From positions 7,542,604 to 7,606,603 of the forward strand of contig NC_065404.1 of the NCBI RefSeq assembly GCF_024362695.1: 64,000 nt of DNA. The letters are read 5' to 3'. Position 1 is the stretch's first letter. Every line of letters begins with the position of its first letter. Shown piece by piece: positions 25,391 to 37,782 of this stretch. Below the pieces are notes generated by a model. That model made no database searches. It was not told where the DNA came from and saw nothing but the letters and a program-made list of their open reading frames with translations. Source of the stretch: Pectinophora gossypiella. Taxonomy: Eukaryota; Arthropoda; Insecta; Lepidoptera; Gelechiidae. The translations under genes were made by a program, and so were the position numbers.

Positions 25391-28300
25391 AATTAAACTA
25401 AACTTTTTAGAGCTACAATGACTACAATAAATCATATTCAGCTGTTCTGTAATTCAAAAATAACAAAAAAGTCTGGCTCACATTTTATTATTGAAGCGAG
25501 CGGCAGATAAATAAGTCTCACATTTAGTTTCGCCAGTTGGTGCGAACTGCCCCTTTAATTATGAAAATGTATGCGCGGCACATGAAAGTTTGCGCAATTA
25601 TGGTGCGGCCGCAGCGTGCAGTGGCCGGCCGCGTCCTTAACTGCCGCACACTGCCTCCACAAGCTATTCAATTACCTACAGCGCTCTGGGAGAAATTTTC
25701 AAGATGCTTACTTAGAATTGCAAGAAAACTTACCATAAAATTCATAACGACATGTCCTGTTAACTCTAGACTTTTCTCATTATGTTATACTTTCATATTG
25801 CGCAACGCTTTTATCGTTACTTCAATCAATAAAAACCTGATCAAATAAATCTGTAACAAAAGAATTGTTGCTAAGGAAACAATTCCGATGGCTGTATTTA
25901 TAAGACAACAATCTTTTAAAAGCAACCAACAATAGGGCCTCATATAAAAGCAATAAAAATGAATGTCCCGCGGTCTCGGGTTATTTACAGCGGGGTCAAT
26001 TATGTCGCAATAAAGTTTTTAGTGTTGCACAAATTGTCGATTTGGACGCGCTGACGGATGGCCGCGAGTCTGGCGCCGGCAAATGAGCACACGATAAAAT
26101 TATCGTTAGCGGTAACGACATGAATAAATGCAAGAGGGTGGTCCGCCGACAGCCGCGAATAGGAGGACTGCCCTCTCTCGTTAGGGCTCTTGTGACGACT
26201 GCAAGCTGCGCGTCTCTCGCGGCTCCTGCATTTCACATAACCTCACTGAACGACTGCACATTCGTTTCCTAACATCGCGGTAGATACATGCAACCCATTT
26301 TATTGCCATTTATGAATACAATTACTGTTACAAATTTTACATCGTAATGTACCTTGAATATACATAGAAAGATTTTTTGTTGCTTAATCGTATAACAAAA
26401 TAATATTGTTCTGTACTGTTCATAAAATTTTTGACTGACGTATAATCTTATCCACGGTCATATTTTCACAGGTCGATACCCCTGAGGCTCGATACGACCA
26501 TGTTTTGATACAAAATAAATAAAAAACTTGCTTTACTCAATCGTCCATCCCACTCCAACTAGACTCTTGTCTGCATATTGAACTAACAAAAAATATTTAG
26601 GACTCGGTTGATATTTTCCATAACATATAATAAGAACAAAAACTATTCACTATATTCAGGTCGTAATAATTTCCTTAGGAACAAGGTAAAACCATTCGCA
26701 TGCTTCTAGCAGAACCAAAGTAATTACCCAATATACATAACTCGCAGTACACGCTTGCATAAAACCACGTTAACCAAGCTATAAATATCAGCCAACCAGC
26801 GCCTAAATTATTGTACACATGAGAGTTTCCAGTAAAAGTGTAATATTTATTGTGAAAGAGAGATTTTACTGCTAAGGTTAGCAAATTGATGAAGCTTTTG
26901 TTTTCGTTCATGTGTAGCAAAGCGTGTATATCACGATCCTCACTACAACTTTACATAAAGTTATTGTACTCGCATATAATTTAAATAAACAGCTAATATA
27001 CTACCCAAACTAGTCACCGAAACTAGTGTTTGGTTTGATTTATACGGGCTGCCGGGCGGGCGGTCGGTAATTTTAAACGTCACGCATTTATGATGAATAC
27101 TCGCAATTTTCTCGCGGGAACACCGCCCTGATAGCCGTGTGACTCGCCCGTGCTAAAACCTTTTTTGTGCATTTGATACATTTAAAACAAAGGCCAAAGT
27201 GCTATGAAAATTGTTATGAGGAATTTTATATACGTAACCGACAAGTTACTGTTATAAACCTAGCCCGAGACGTCACTTTGATTCCAAGAAATTTCGAAAT
27301 TCCCCGGTTTACACACTTGGCTTATGTTATGTAACGTTATTGTGAGAGACCTCGACTACCCACCCCCGCGATTAGTCAAAGATGTAAGCTCGCGTGTCGT
27401 AAAGACGCGATCCGGAGTCGGTGTAGGTCGCATGTGACGTGATCACGTCGCCCCCGCCCGCGCCGCGCGCTTCCGCCCGCATCGCTCTTAATCGCATCGT
27501 CATCGCGAGTAGGCTCCGCTCGTGTCGCCCCGCTACGCTACTGCCATAAATCAGTCGACACCATGTGATGGATGATGCACCCTCCACGAGAAAAAACGCC
27601 GTACCCACTGAGACAGACTCTATCTCGCATTATCCTTTCACAGTTTCGTAATATGAATCTATTTTGTCCATTGTCCTTTGTCATGTACTGTCTCGTGTAG
27701 AGTAACATAATCTACCGAGATTTCAAATATACCTACATATTACACTGCTACATGTTTCATTGTATTCGTTTGTGGTAACACGCAGCACCGCAATAGCCGA
27801 TATTTCTCCATTCTCGTCTGTCTGAACTGTTTGAAGTTCCACTTCTGCATGGTGGGTAAATAGTTTTCGCTCGTAACATATTCAGTCGCTCGAGAGCCTC
27901 GCTGTTTCTTATTCTGTCTGTTCAAGAAAAGCGCAGCGTTCGTCTGTAAGTCCACATCTCAAAGACAGTGTATTTGCTTCTCAGATTTCGACTAAAGTGA
28001 ACGTGGAAATAAATCACCGAGTAAACTTTATTTAAGCTATCTCCGCTCCTTTCTACAAAACAGTTTTATAGGCCATAACTTTACATGGCGCTTTCATTAA
28101 GGTGTTGAGAAGTATAAGAAATCTAAAACAAAGAGGAAACAAACATCCCGCGGGAGTGATAGTAAACAGGGCAGGGTTGTGAGCCCGCGCGGCCCGCTCG
28201 CGCCGCCGCCGCGCCAGCCCTCGCGCTCGGCGCCTCGCGGCCGCCTCTCGCTAACTTTTATTATTTTTGTAGCATGAGGGCTGTTTTTATTATCGCGAAT

Positions 28301-31300
28301 AGCTTTCTTGCTTCCTAGTCATGGCTGTAGTTTCTAAAGTTGAAAGGTATTCTATGCAAACGCTAACGCGTTCCACTATTCTTTTGTATGGAAATGTTCT
28401 CGGTGTGTCTGGCCAATATTCAAAACTATGAAGTACTCCGGTAGCGTGATGTAGTTGGTGGTGAAGCAGTAGTCTGCGTATTGAAAATGCACACCCGCTC
28501 GTTAGGCGCGGGCGGCGGCTGCGGTCCAGCGCGTGACGTCACGTCCGCGGCCCCACCCGCCCTCATTAGCATACATTATATTCGCCATTACGCCCCGCAC
28601 CGCTTGTGGCTTTTTGCGATGTTTTTGATGATACACCCGTGCAGGGACACGTAATGCTGTTCATATCTTACTCCTGCCGGATAATGGTCAGTTCGGATTT
28701 TTAATTAGGTTGTATGACATGTTTGTTTACCGAGTATGTTGTCAGCGGGGTGAGAAAAATGCGGTGCAGGGCAGGAGAGTAGAGAGGTTGGTCGGAGGTG
28801 GTAGAAACATGTCGCTCGCACGGGGCGCCCCGCGGCGCGCTGATTTACGTGGTTCCGTCCGCGAGAGACACCCACGCGTGACATACACCATCTGTACCCT
28901 TATTATATAGCCCGCTTTTCATTTTAGCTGTCCTCTTCATATTTTTGATAAAAAATCTAACTTCACGAAGAAAGTATGATTCAAGTTTCCGCTTCAATCT
29001 CTCTTTAATTTTCCGTCAGAATATCAAATGTTGATTTAAAGCGAAATGTTACTTCTTTAGCTAACTACGCATATTATGAATTGCAAAGCGTCAAAAATGG
29101 CATTTAAATAAAACAAACGAAATCTAAATCGATCGAATCCATAAAGGAGTATTGATATTTTGAATTTGTTTCACTTTACTGTTGACGGCTTTTTTGTTAT
29201 TTTTAATAAACAATCTTTTTATTCACAAAGTAAAGCAGACACGTCTCATCTTTGTTAATTAACCACGTACACTCCTGTAACTTCAACAAACAACCTCTAA
29301 TATAAAAATTGTATCTTTCCAAACGTAATTACTAAGCGCTATTAAATTAAGCGAGTACAACAACGTGCACAAAATCGTGAAGCACGAATTTAATATAACG
29401 TCAGATACAGTGTGCACTCAGAGGGTGCAGTTAATTTTTAATAAGCGATCGTAATTGCATAACGCAGTCGCGACATGCGTAAATCACTGGCTGCACCGCG
29501 CACCGCGGCCGTGCATGCACTCCAGCTAATATTTGCATATCGCGATTGATACGATCCAATCAATACTGCAAATAATGAAAATGTCACATGAAAACTACAA
29601 ATAGAATCAAGCCAATCCTATTATTTAACATAATTACTTTATATTTAACGACCTATTTGAAATATGTGAATTGGACTTTATTTACTCTTTTGTAAGCGTC
29701 CAATTATTATGAAATTCGGAGAATGGTTAACTTAATTGCAGGATTTTACAATTTTTTTCTTTATGTTCGGATATATAAGAAACTTAATCGACGAATCTCC
29801 AATTTCTGTCGTTTTAGTGCTAATAGCTAAACCCAACTACCCACTGAACAGCTTTAATAAAAATCTTGTAGAATCGAACGCACTCCTGAACTATCTGTAC
29901 ATTTTACCGTAATACCCATACAGTAGCCCAGCTCAAAGAAGGCCACTAAGACAGTGCGACAGTAGAATCAAGAGCTCATCCCATGCGTGCGCGGTTTAAT
30001 TTCCGGGTAGAGATCATTCGCAATGAACCGTCACCGTAGCGCACTCGACTTAACACCGAGTGAATAAGACATGCCTATGAATATTTTGCCCATTTAAAAT
30101 ACCATTCCAACTTAATCAACGGACCCTGAAATATACTTCTTTATTATCATACTACTAGTGTTATAAATAAAAAAGTGTTTTTGGAAACTTGGATGTTGGC
30201 CAACAGAGCTGATTTCGATGTTAGCATGAAAATTAATCATAGTATTGAATTGCACATTAAGGGCCGTTAATATTTCATATTACAAGCCTAATTTCTATTC
30301 ATTACACGTCTATCAATACGAGTAACTATAAGTTTTTTTTTCCATAGGCTTTAAGTATATTATATTGTAGGAGTTCCTTTCCCGAATCCTACGTAACTAT
30401 CGTTATAAAGTAGTATAGTCTTACAAAAACATATAAAATGTGACATGAAGTAAGGTTCTCAACGTACCTTCTCCAGAGACGGTGCTTCTCTGTCACTGTA
30501 AAGTTATTAAGGCGGTGGGAGAGGCAATTTTTGGGTCTCATCGGAGTCATAAATATTTTTTATAAGCACGAAGCAAGGAAGTAGATTCACAAACAACGTG
30601 GCACAAAAGCGACGCAATCAAAATAACACATCGGTGGCGCGCCGTCCAAATTGCTGTGTCAAAGTGTTCTCGCCGTGATTGCTACATTCTACTCCCGGAA
30701 CTAGCTTCACTACGTTTTGCTTTCTTATCATCAGAGCGAGATAATGCCACATTTGAAATTACGTCTTCCTTATAAGCAAATTAAGCTAGTAGTTTTACGA
30801 TCACCCAACTAATACTTCAAGAAATTACCAATTTCAAATCTCAATTTAAACTCCGAAGTAATTTATACGGTGGAGCAAGTCTCTGTTATATGTGTGATGC
30901 TAGCAGTATCTCTTATCCCTGATTAATAAATAAATAAACCTCTATGCTGAGATACAGAGGTTCAGCAGGGCGTGTTGCGAATCGCATACTAGATGAGGTC
31001 GGTGGAAGCGGCGCGGCGGCGAGCACGCCCGCTGCCGGCATGCCGCCGTCGCCTGCTCAGCCTAATTCAATTTATGCTAGTCGCCTAACTATTGTTACTT
31101 AGTTCCCACCCAAAGTCTGCTAAACCGTCGTAAGTAGACGGGTCACCCAGCTGGATTTAGTTTATTACGAAGCGCATTAAGTGAGCAATTAATCCAAATT
31201 CGAAGTGGGTTCAACTACGGACGTAAGCTTTCAGCCAGTGGCTAACTTTCTATACCTATTCAATTCGGTAAATTAACACAGTTGATGAAATTCTACGGTT

Positions 31301-34300
31301 CGCCACACTAATCAAATAAATATTCAAATTAATTTGGAACAACTTATTACTTGGAGTTATAAACATTCCACGTTTATTTTCTTATGATTACCTACTTCAT
31401 TAACTGGGAACATTAACAGTACTTTGCTTAGTTGGCTGTAAAAGGGTTTTGCGCGCGTGGAATATGTTTTAGAATATACGAAGTAGGTACTAACAAAAGA
31501 TACAAGACATACTAACTAGTAACTTGTACTAACTTTAAACAAAAATGTCTTGTTTGGTTTGCCCCAGCTCCAGCGGTGGGTAAAATAAGCAATCTGCCTC
31601 AGGCACAACACGTTCGTATTTTAACGTGTGAATTTATATGGATAGGGTCATGCTCTTATCGGAGAAGAAACTCCGTCTCGGAAACGAAGGTCCTTACAAC
31701 TCATGAAACGTTAGATGTAAAACTTTGTACAGGGTACAAGTAAGAACATTAAACGTAAAAGTTACGTATTGTACTCAATAAAGACGCCTCAGATGTAGCT
31801 ATATATACGTTCTTGTTGTATTGACTGTGTGTACGCTTTTGCTACAGAAAAAAATAATATTTTTCCTTTTAAACTAACTGAAAGCAATTGTGAGTTTCCA
31901 ATTGCGAAAATCGAACTGCAATATTCTGTTCGGTTTCGTTAGAAACAATTTCATTCGGCTCATGGTCCTTGGAACTCGTATGTAACAATGAGTTTAATCC
32001 TATTAAAGCGGACACACATTGTGCCAGAATTGTAGCGTGGTGGCTTTGGTCTGTCGCCGGTCTCATCGGCTCGGTGCATCTACTAACCGGAACGAGACCT
32101 TAAACAGAATTAAACATGGTTTAATTTCCCTACCGAAGAGTCGCTGAAAAAGCTCCGCCTAGTCGAAACACAACTATGCCGGGAGGAAATAAAATAGCAA
32201 GGGAAGCGATGCGGGCGTCGGACGAAGCGATTATGCAGTCGAGAATAATGGGCGCCGGTCCACATGCACGTTTTTGTTTGTGGTCTGTGACGCGATTTAT
32301 ACGCGAATTTCTACCATCGCTGAAGTGAGCACTATTCACAATAATTGCTTTGAACAAAATTCTCTCGCACACGTGTCTTTTGTTTCAGTCCACATAATCG
32401 TATTTTGTGTCGTAACTTAGTGCCTGTGTAATTTCCGCATGTAATGCTCACACTAGCGCAACAATATAACAACAAGAACGGGAGTTTGTAGCGTTTTACT
32501 CCGTAGCGTAATATCATACCAAACTTTACAAACGCGTACAGCGAGCTTTACCAAATATTTAGAATATGTGAATCATAATGAGAATATAGTTGTTGTTATT
32601 TTGAACGTTATTTTTGAATAAATTCTTATCATTATATTCTTCATATTATAACCTGTTATTTTAGCACATTAACCCATTAAAATAGTATTTCTCAATAAAA
32701 TTCTTATCATAATTCTTCATTTTATAGCTAGTTATTTTAGCATATAAACCTATTAAAGTAGTATTTGCGTGTTATCCTCAAAACGTTAACAGTTATATGA
32801 ACGTTAAACGCTGCAAAAACTTTATACCATTGTTCGTTTATACAAATCAAAGCCCTGTGCCGTATTTAAAGGACGTTGACTGGCGTAAGAAAATTAGGTA
32901 TTTGATCAAATAAAATTCGAGTCAGTGAACCGTTATCTCAAACAAACGAGCAATATCGTAGCGAGTACTTGTTCTGCTTCGGCGGCAACATTACTATGAC
33001 TGCTAACATTTGGGACGCTTCTTATTGCGAGCTTGTGGTGCGCCTTCAGATTTGTTTTTCGCCAAGGTTTTCTTCAGTATCGGTAGGTGGTATCAGTTTA
33101 ATCCAGCCGGTGGTGGTCTGTGAGCGTAACTTTTAATAGCCTTATCAGTACTCCGGCAGACCGCGCTCTGTCTCCCTCGCTCCCCCGCGCCCGCCGCCTC
33201 CATCAACCTTTATTAACAGTATACAAAGATTGGGTCAACCTCCTAAGCTTTCCTTTCTGCCATTGCTTTCCTCGAAATAGAATTGGCATTGTGCTGTGTT
33301 TGTACTTGCATAAATATTATTGGTAATTCTCAACTAACTCAATCGATTTTTGACAATAAGTATAACGCTAACGATGAACGTCTTACAGAAACTAGAAGTA
33401 ACGAAGTAACAGACAATATTGACTAAATATAAATGATCTCGTTAGCAACAGAAACAGAGCTTCGAGAAATCTAATACTCATTGTTTGTTTTTCTATTACT
33501 TAGTGCTTGTTTAATGCCAGCAGATTTGTCCGTTTAGCATTGCAAGGGCCACTTTACGGCATCGGTAAAAGAGTTCACTGCCGTTAAATCTGCCATAAAC
33601 AATAAAATTTGCATTTATTGGTCGTCCTCGGTGTCGTAAATTCACAGCGAGCGAGCTGCCAACGACATTTTGAGTGAATGTCTGGTGCCATTATGCTAGC
33701 ATCAGTGCAGTGAATAGTGGTGTTTGGTGAACTCGTCGATGCGCATTAATTGAAATCGCCAGTCAATTAAAGGTGGTGTCGGCACAGAGGGACTGGCTCG
33801 CCGGCTCGGGGTCGTGTCGTGGCCCTCTGCGCGCCAATTATTGTCGTCATTTGTTCAGTCATCCACTCGCGCTCACAGCCGGCCGTCACGCGCCGCTCAT
33901 CCTCCTACAACAAACAATCTATACATTACCCTCCTACTGCGATATTAGTATAATGCAACAAAGAAAATTATCAATTTCATTGAATTGTACAATTCTTATA
34001 GGAAACTGTCCAACAAAAAATAGTCTAAATTTCTTACTCAAAGCACTACCTAAGCTAGTTTTCGTTGCACAAAGTTTTCAAAAGCTTCTTTCCAGAAGTA
34101 TTTGTACCTAATATACAAAAGGAATTTTTACAAAGGAACTTTTACAATATGTAAAAGTCGTTTTAGAACAATTGTGTTCGTGAAGACTTTCTTTTCATAT
34201 ACCTAAGTGAATGTGAATTTACTTATGTGGAAGGAAGCCGTTAAAGTAGTTGGGACGAAAACATTTAAATGAAAGCGCTTTATATTTAGGAGTTGGCGAG

Positions 34301-35846
34301 TGCACTCAAATAATTCCATGCAAACAAGAAACAAAACTTTGCACTCACGTTCTCGTGTAAGTAGGTGCGTAAGTCCAATAATTCAAGGGGAGCGGGTGGT
34401 CGTAATGTGGGAAATTTCCAATGCGCCTCTGAAACTTGGGACCTTCCTCGTCCGGTAAACTATGACGACACCACTAAAACGTACCCTAATGGCAGATTAC
34501 ACCCATTCATGTTTTTATTACTTCATTCCGGTTCAAATATTTTAATTTATTTTAACAAAGACTGAACCTTCTGCTCCTATTAGAATTCCAATTAGTTAGC
34601 GACGCTCTGTTTGTCCTTATAAATGTCAATGCCTTCCGCCGACAACATAAATGTTAAATGTTGCCATCAAAAGTTTACTTTTAACGCCATTTATTAGTCG
34701 TAAAATTCTTGTAATTTTGATGCCTTGTGTCCAAAATATACCTGAACATTTATATCATAAATTCGGAAGTTTATTTACGTCCGCCAATAAAAATATAGTC
34801 GTCCGTACAGCACATGGGACTTATATAATTTTACAGTGGAAAAGTACCTTTACTTGATGTCACATTAGCTATCACCCGCAGTGTCGCTCGTGTAGACTAG
34901 GAATTCACTGCACCCTTTTAAAAGAGGAATTTCGAAAACCCGTTTCTTAGTGGATACCCAAGAGTGGAGTGGAGTTACGTTACATTATTTTGTGAGGAAA
35001 CAGCTAGCAGCCAGTATTTATTTATTTAAAAGTTTATTATACACAGAAAAATAACATAAAGACATTATTAATTACAAACAATCGGTTCAACTTATATCTA
35101 GTAGAAGTGTGTTCTAGCAGGCCGGGAAATCTTATACCTAATAGTAAAATTACTTGTATAGGGTACTGTAATGCATGTCCAATGTAGATACTACGTGATT
35201 GATCTCTTAATCTACGTCTACAATCTACAGTATAGATTAATCTGCTTCGAACGCAACTGATTTTACAACACTTGGAATATATTGTCAAGCGCTGTTCGTC
35301 TTTTAGTAAAAGCACTTACCTGTAAAACGTTATCAACAACAGTATAAAGACAAGGTTTATTATAATGCCGTAACATGCAAAACCGGTCATGTTCGACCGA
35401 CCATGTAAGTCCCATTTCACAATTCACGCTATAAAATCTACGAAGCGTTCATAATAATGTTGACAATATCAAAATAAGACATCAAAGATTAAGATTGACG
35501 CCTTATTATAATAAAAAGTTTTCTGAAATATTCGCATCTTCAATATTACACAAATATTCAATTACAAATAACTTCGTGGTTATGAACTCGCTTGTTGGTT
35601 AAGGGATAGATATTTAACCGTGTGTAATTTACTAACTTAAGAGCGAAGATGGCAAATCAGGAACTTATCAAGACACGTTCTCTCTGCGAATAGTTACAAA
35701 ACTTAGCGGGCTCGTTGGTAAAGTTAAATAAAAGTAAAGAAAGAGTTCCCTCGCTTGTTCGTGCTCTGTGCAGTATCAAACAGCGGCTGTACTAAGAAAC
35801 GGGAAGGGGATAATGTAATGAAGTTTAGAGGACCGGGTGCGGGTGT
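25391..35846. other. Long non-coding stretch
   Basis: No supportable gene. CpG-rich patches at about 27450-27540, 28180-28260, 28500-28560, 28800-28870, 31000-31060 and 33770-33900 punctuate AT-rich DNA. No transposon ends recognised apart from the small tandem duplication listed separately. Open frames here are short and unrecognised. Confidence 0.6.
32617..32769. repeat. 77 bp tandem duplication
   Basis: Copy 1 (32617-32693) and copy 2 (about 32694-32769) share the same order of phrases: AATAAA(A)TTCTTATCAT, TTCTTCAT, GTTATTTTAGCA, AACC(C/T)ATTAAA, TAGTATTT. Copies differ at roughly a dozen positions plus small indels, so the duplication is not recent. AT-rich, no coding capacity. Confidence 0.85.
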
Positions 35847-35851
35847 CGGCG

Positions 35852-36210
35852 CACAGTGGATCGAAAATCGAGTTTCATAGACATAGCCCCTTATTTAGAA
35901 AAAGATCTTCGTTTTTGTTGGAAACCAACATAAAACCCTTAGATAAGCCCTAATAATGTCATATTTATTCATCTGTTACGATATAGACACAAAAATATTT
36001 TTTTCAAAAAAAAATGTATGGGAGAAAACACAAAGTAATTTTTTTCTCCGCTTTCGAGCGAGTGCCCGTTATATCCTCTGGCATGATTAATGTCCTATTT
36101 TTTTACTACCCTCCCACATATTTCAGACATGGGGCACGCGATGGACTTCTAGTGAAAAAAAATAAAATACATATTTTTATTATTATTCGTGCTTATTCAT
36201 CATTTAAAGT
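35852..36210 (+). repeat. Left terminal inverted repeat of the Transib-like element
   Basis: 359 bp from CACAGTGGATCG to CATTTAAAGT. It matches the reverse complement of 37418-37777 with only about eight to ten substitutions and one indel in an A-run. Small open frames within it occur in both arms simply because the arms are copies. Confidence 0.95.
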
Positions 36211-36465
36211 ATAACCATGTATTAAAAACTTTAAAAACATAACTAAAATATATCCAATACAAAATTACTTTTAGAAAAGAGGTAATCGTGGTCATGGCTT
36301 TAATAAATAAATTATATTTCTCGGAAATCTTAATTTATTGACAATGTGTTACTTTTAAAAATTATTTAACCACAATTTATTACAAACAAACCAAAAGTCT
36401 CGAAGTTACACATAATATGTATCTACAACATACAATTTACAAAGTTAAAACGATCGATAGTGACA

Positions 36466-36877
36466 TTATTCATCAATTTCGTAATCTGTATCCAGATCTG
36501 AATTATCAGAGTCAATGTTACTTACATCGCAGAATTCGATGTCATGCTGCTCGGAATTTACAATTAATAGCTCTAAAGCTTCGTTACTTATTTTTTTTCT
36601 TATAAGTTCCACTAAGAGTTTGTCTAGTAGAAGAAATGTATGGGTCTGATGACAGAAGCAGCATATTAAGTATGTCTTCTTTGGTATTAACTCTACTTGT
36701 CTTCCGAGCATGAGATAGCCGGTATCTGCGAAAATCCTTATTCCTAGCTTCTGAGGCGTCTTCAGAAAGCTTTCCGATGGGTACAATCGATGCATTGACT
36801 ATGTCAGTACCATGAATATGAACCAACTGCACAGCTCGATATACCTCTCCACAGTTTTTTTCTTTGAAGTGTACCCT
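36466..36877 (-). pseudogene. Transib/RAG1-like transposase C-terminal relic, frameshifted
   Basis: The frame open from 36877 to 36584 contains VHIHG (about residues 19-23), VPIGKLSEDASEARNK and then NKDFRRYRLSHARK. From memory this aligns with RAG1 around its third catalytic acid (E962), where RAG1 has NKLFRRFRKMNARQ, and with Transib transposases. The likely catalytic Glu of SEARNK is codon 36749-36751. The sequence continues TKEDILNMLLLSSDP, a typical Transib phrase. At an A8 run (T8 at 36591-36598 on +) the frame ends, and coding-like sequence continues in the next frame (SNEALELL, then acidic tail SNIDSDNSDLDTDYEIDE, stop at 36466). An in-frame stop at 36878-36880 closes the upstream side. 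The first two catalytic aspartates are absent. Candidate AATAAA signal downstream at 36376-36381 (complement). Not functional. Confidence 0.8.
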
Positions 36878-37047
36878 TCATTTAGTTAAATGATCGCATT
36901 TCTTTCAATTAAGGTTTCCGAGACATATTACTTCTTTATTTAACTACGATTTACGCTATAACTTATAATCACGATCACTATGATAGTTTTTGTTTTCTCC
37001 CCTTTGTAAATGTAAAAAGTTTATCGCATGTATTTAATATATTTTAT

Positions 37048-37389
37048 TACATAACATAAACTGCCTATATACGTCCCACTGCTGGGCACAGGCCTCCCCT
37101 CAATCAACCGGAGGGGGTATGGAGCATACTCCACCACGCTGCTCCAATGCGGGTTGGTGGAGGTGTTTTTACGGCTAATAGCCGGGACCAACGGCTTAAC
37201 GTGCCATCCGAAGCACGGAATCATCTTACTTTTTCGGACAATCAGGTGATTCAAGCCTGAAAAGTCCTAACCAAACAAAGGACAGTCTCACAAAGTGATT
37301 TCGACAATGTCCCCATCGGGAATCGAACCCGGACCTCCAGATCTTGAGCCTAACGCTCTAACCACTAGACCACCGAGGCTGTTGCCCTT
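37048..37389 (-). mobile_element. tRNA-Glu-like SINE, tail type A, inserted in the Transib-like element
   Basis: On the minus strand the head reads GTGGTCTAGTGGTTAG (A-box region, as in tRNA-Glu) and GGGTTCGATTCCCG (B box). The shared body follows (TCACTTTGTGAGACTGTCC, CACCTGATTGTCCG, CCGTGCTTCGGATGGCACG). The tail is GGGGAGGCCTGTGCCCAGCAGTGGGACGTATATAGGC in sense, seen on + at about 37061-37100. Flanks TATTTTAT at 37040-37047 and 37390-37397 are a candidate 8 bp target duplication. Nearly identical to 45059-45413. It postdates the host element. Confidence 0.92.
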
Positions 37390-37417
37390 TATTTTATACT
37401 TTTAATTAAGTACTGGC

Positions 37418-37777
37418 ACTTTAAATGATGAATAAGCACGAATAATAATAAAAATATGTATTTTATTTTTTTTCACTAGAAGTCCATCGCGTGCCCCGTG
37501 TCTGAAATATGTGGGAGGGTAGTAAAAAAATAGGACATTAATCATGCCAGAGGATATAACGGGCACTCGCTCGAAAGCGGAGAAAAAAAATACTTTGTGT
37601 TTTCTCCCATACATTTTTTTTTTGAAAAAAATATTTTTGTGTCTATATCGTAACAGATGAATAAATATGACATTATTAGGGCTTATCTAAGGCTTTTTTG
37701 TCGGTTTCCAACAAAACCGAAGATGTTTTTCTAAATAAGGGGCTATGTCTATGAAACTCGATTTTCGATCCACTGTG
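37418..37777 (-). repeat. Right terminal inverted repeat of the Transib-like element
   Basis: 360 bp, inverted copy of 35852-36210. The outer edge is CCACTGTG, placing the CACAGTG heptamer at 37771-37777 on the minus strand, immediately followed by the CGGCG duplication. Confidence 0.95.
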
Positions 37778-37782
37778 CGGCG

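Larger units (their letters stand above)
35847..37782 (-). mobile_element. Defective Transib-like DNA transposon (RAG1 relative) with nested SINE
   Basis: The element proper is 35852-37777. Both ends begin with CACAGTG, identical to the vertebrate V(D)J recombination signal heptamer and matching the CAC-start ends of Transib elements. It is flanked by a perfect 5 bp GC-rich duplication, CGGCG, at 35847-35851 and 37778-37782; Transib transposons make 5 bp GC-rich duplications. Its arms are inverted repeats of 359/360 bp, much longer than usual Transib termini. The core carries a minus-strand transposase C-terminal relic (36466-36877) and a SINE inserted at about 37048-37389. The 5' two-thirds of a transposase is missing, so this is an internally deleted, non-autonomous copy. 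Confidence 0.87.

Noticed and set aside
35852..35900. RSS nonamer at 12 or 23 bp from the CACAGTG heptamer
   Set aside because: No convincing ACAAAAACC-like nonamer at either spacing; only the heptamer match is claimed.
36014..36214. 66-codon frame repeated at 37402-37614 on the other strand
   Set aside because: It is inside the terminal inverted repeats, so the duplication of the frame is a by-product; no conserved protein features.
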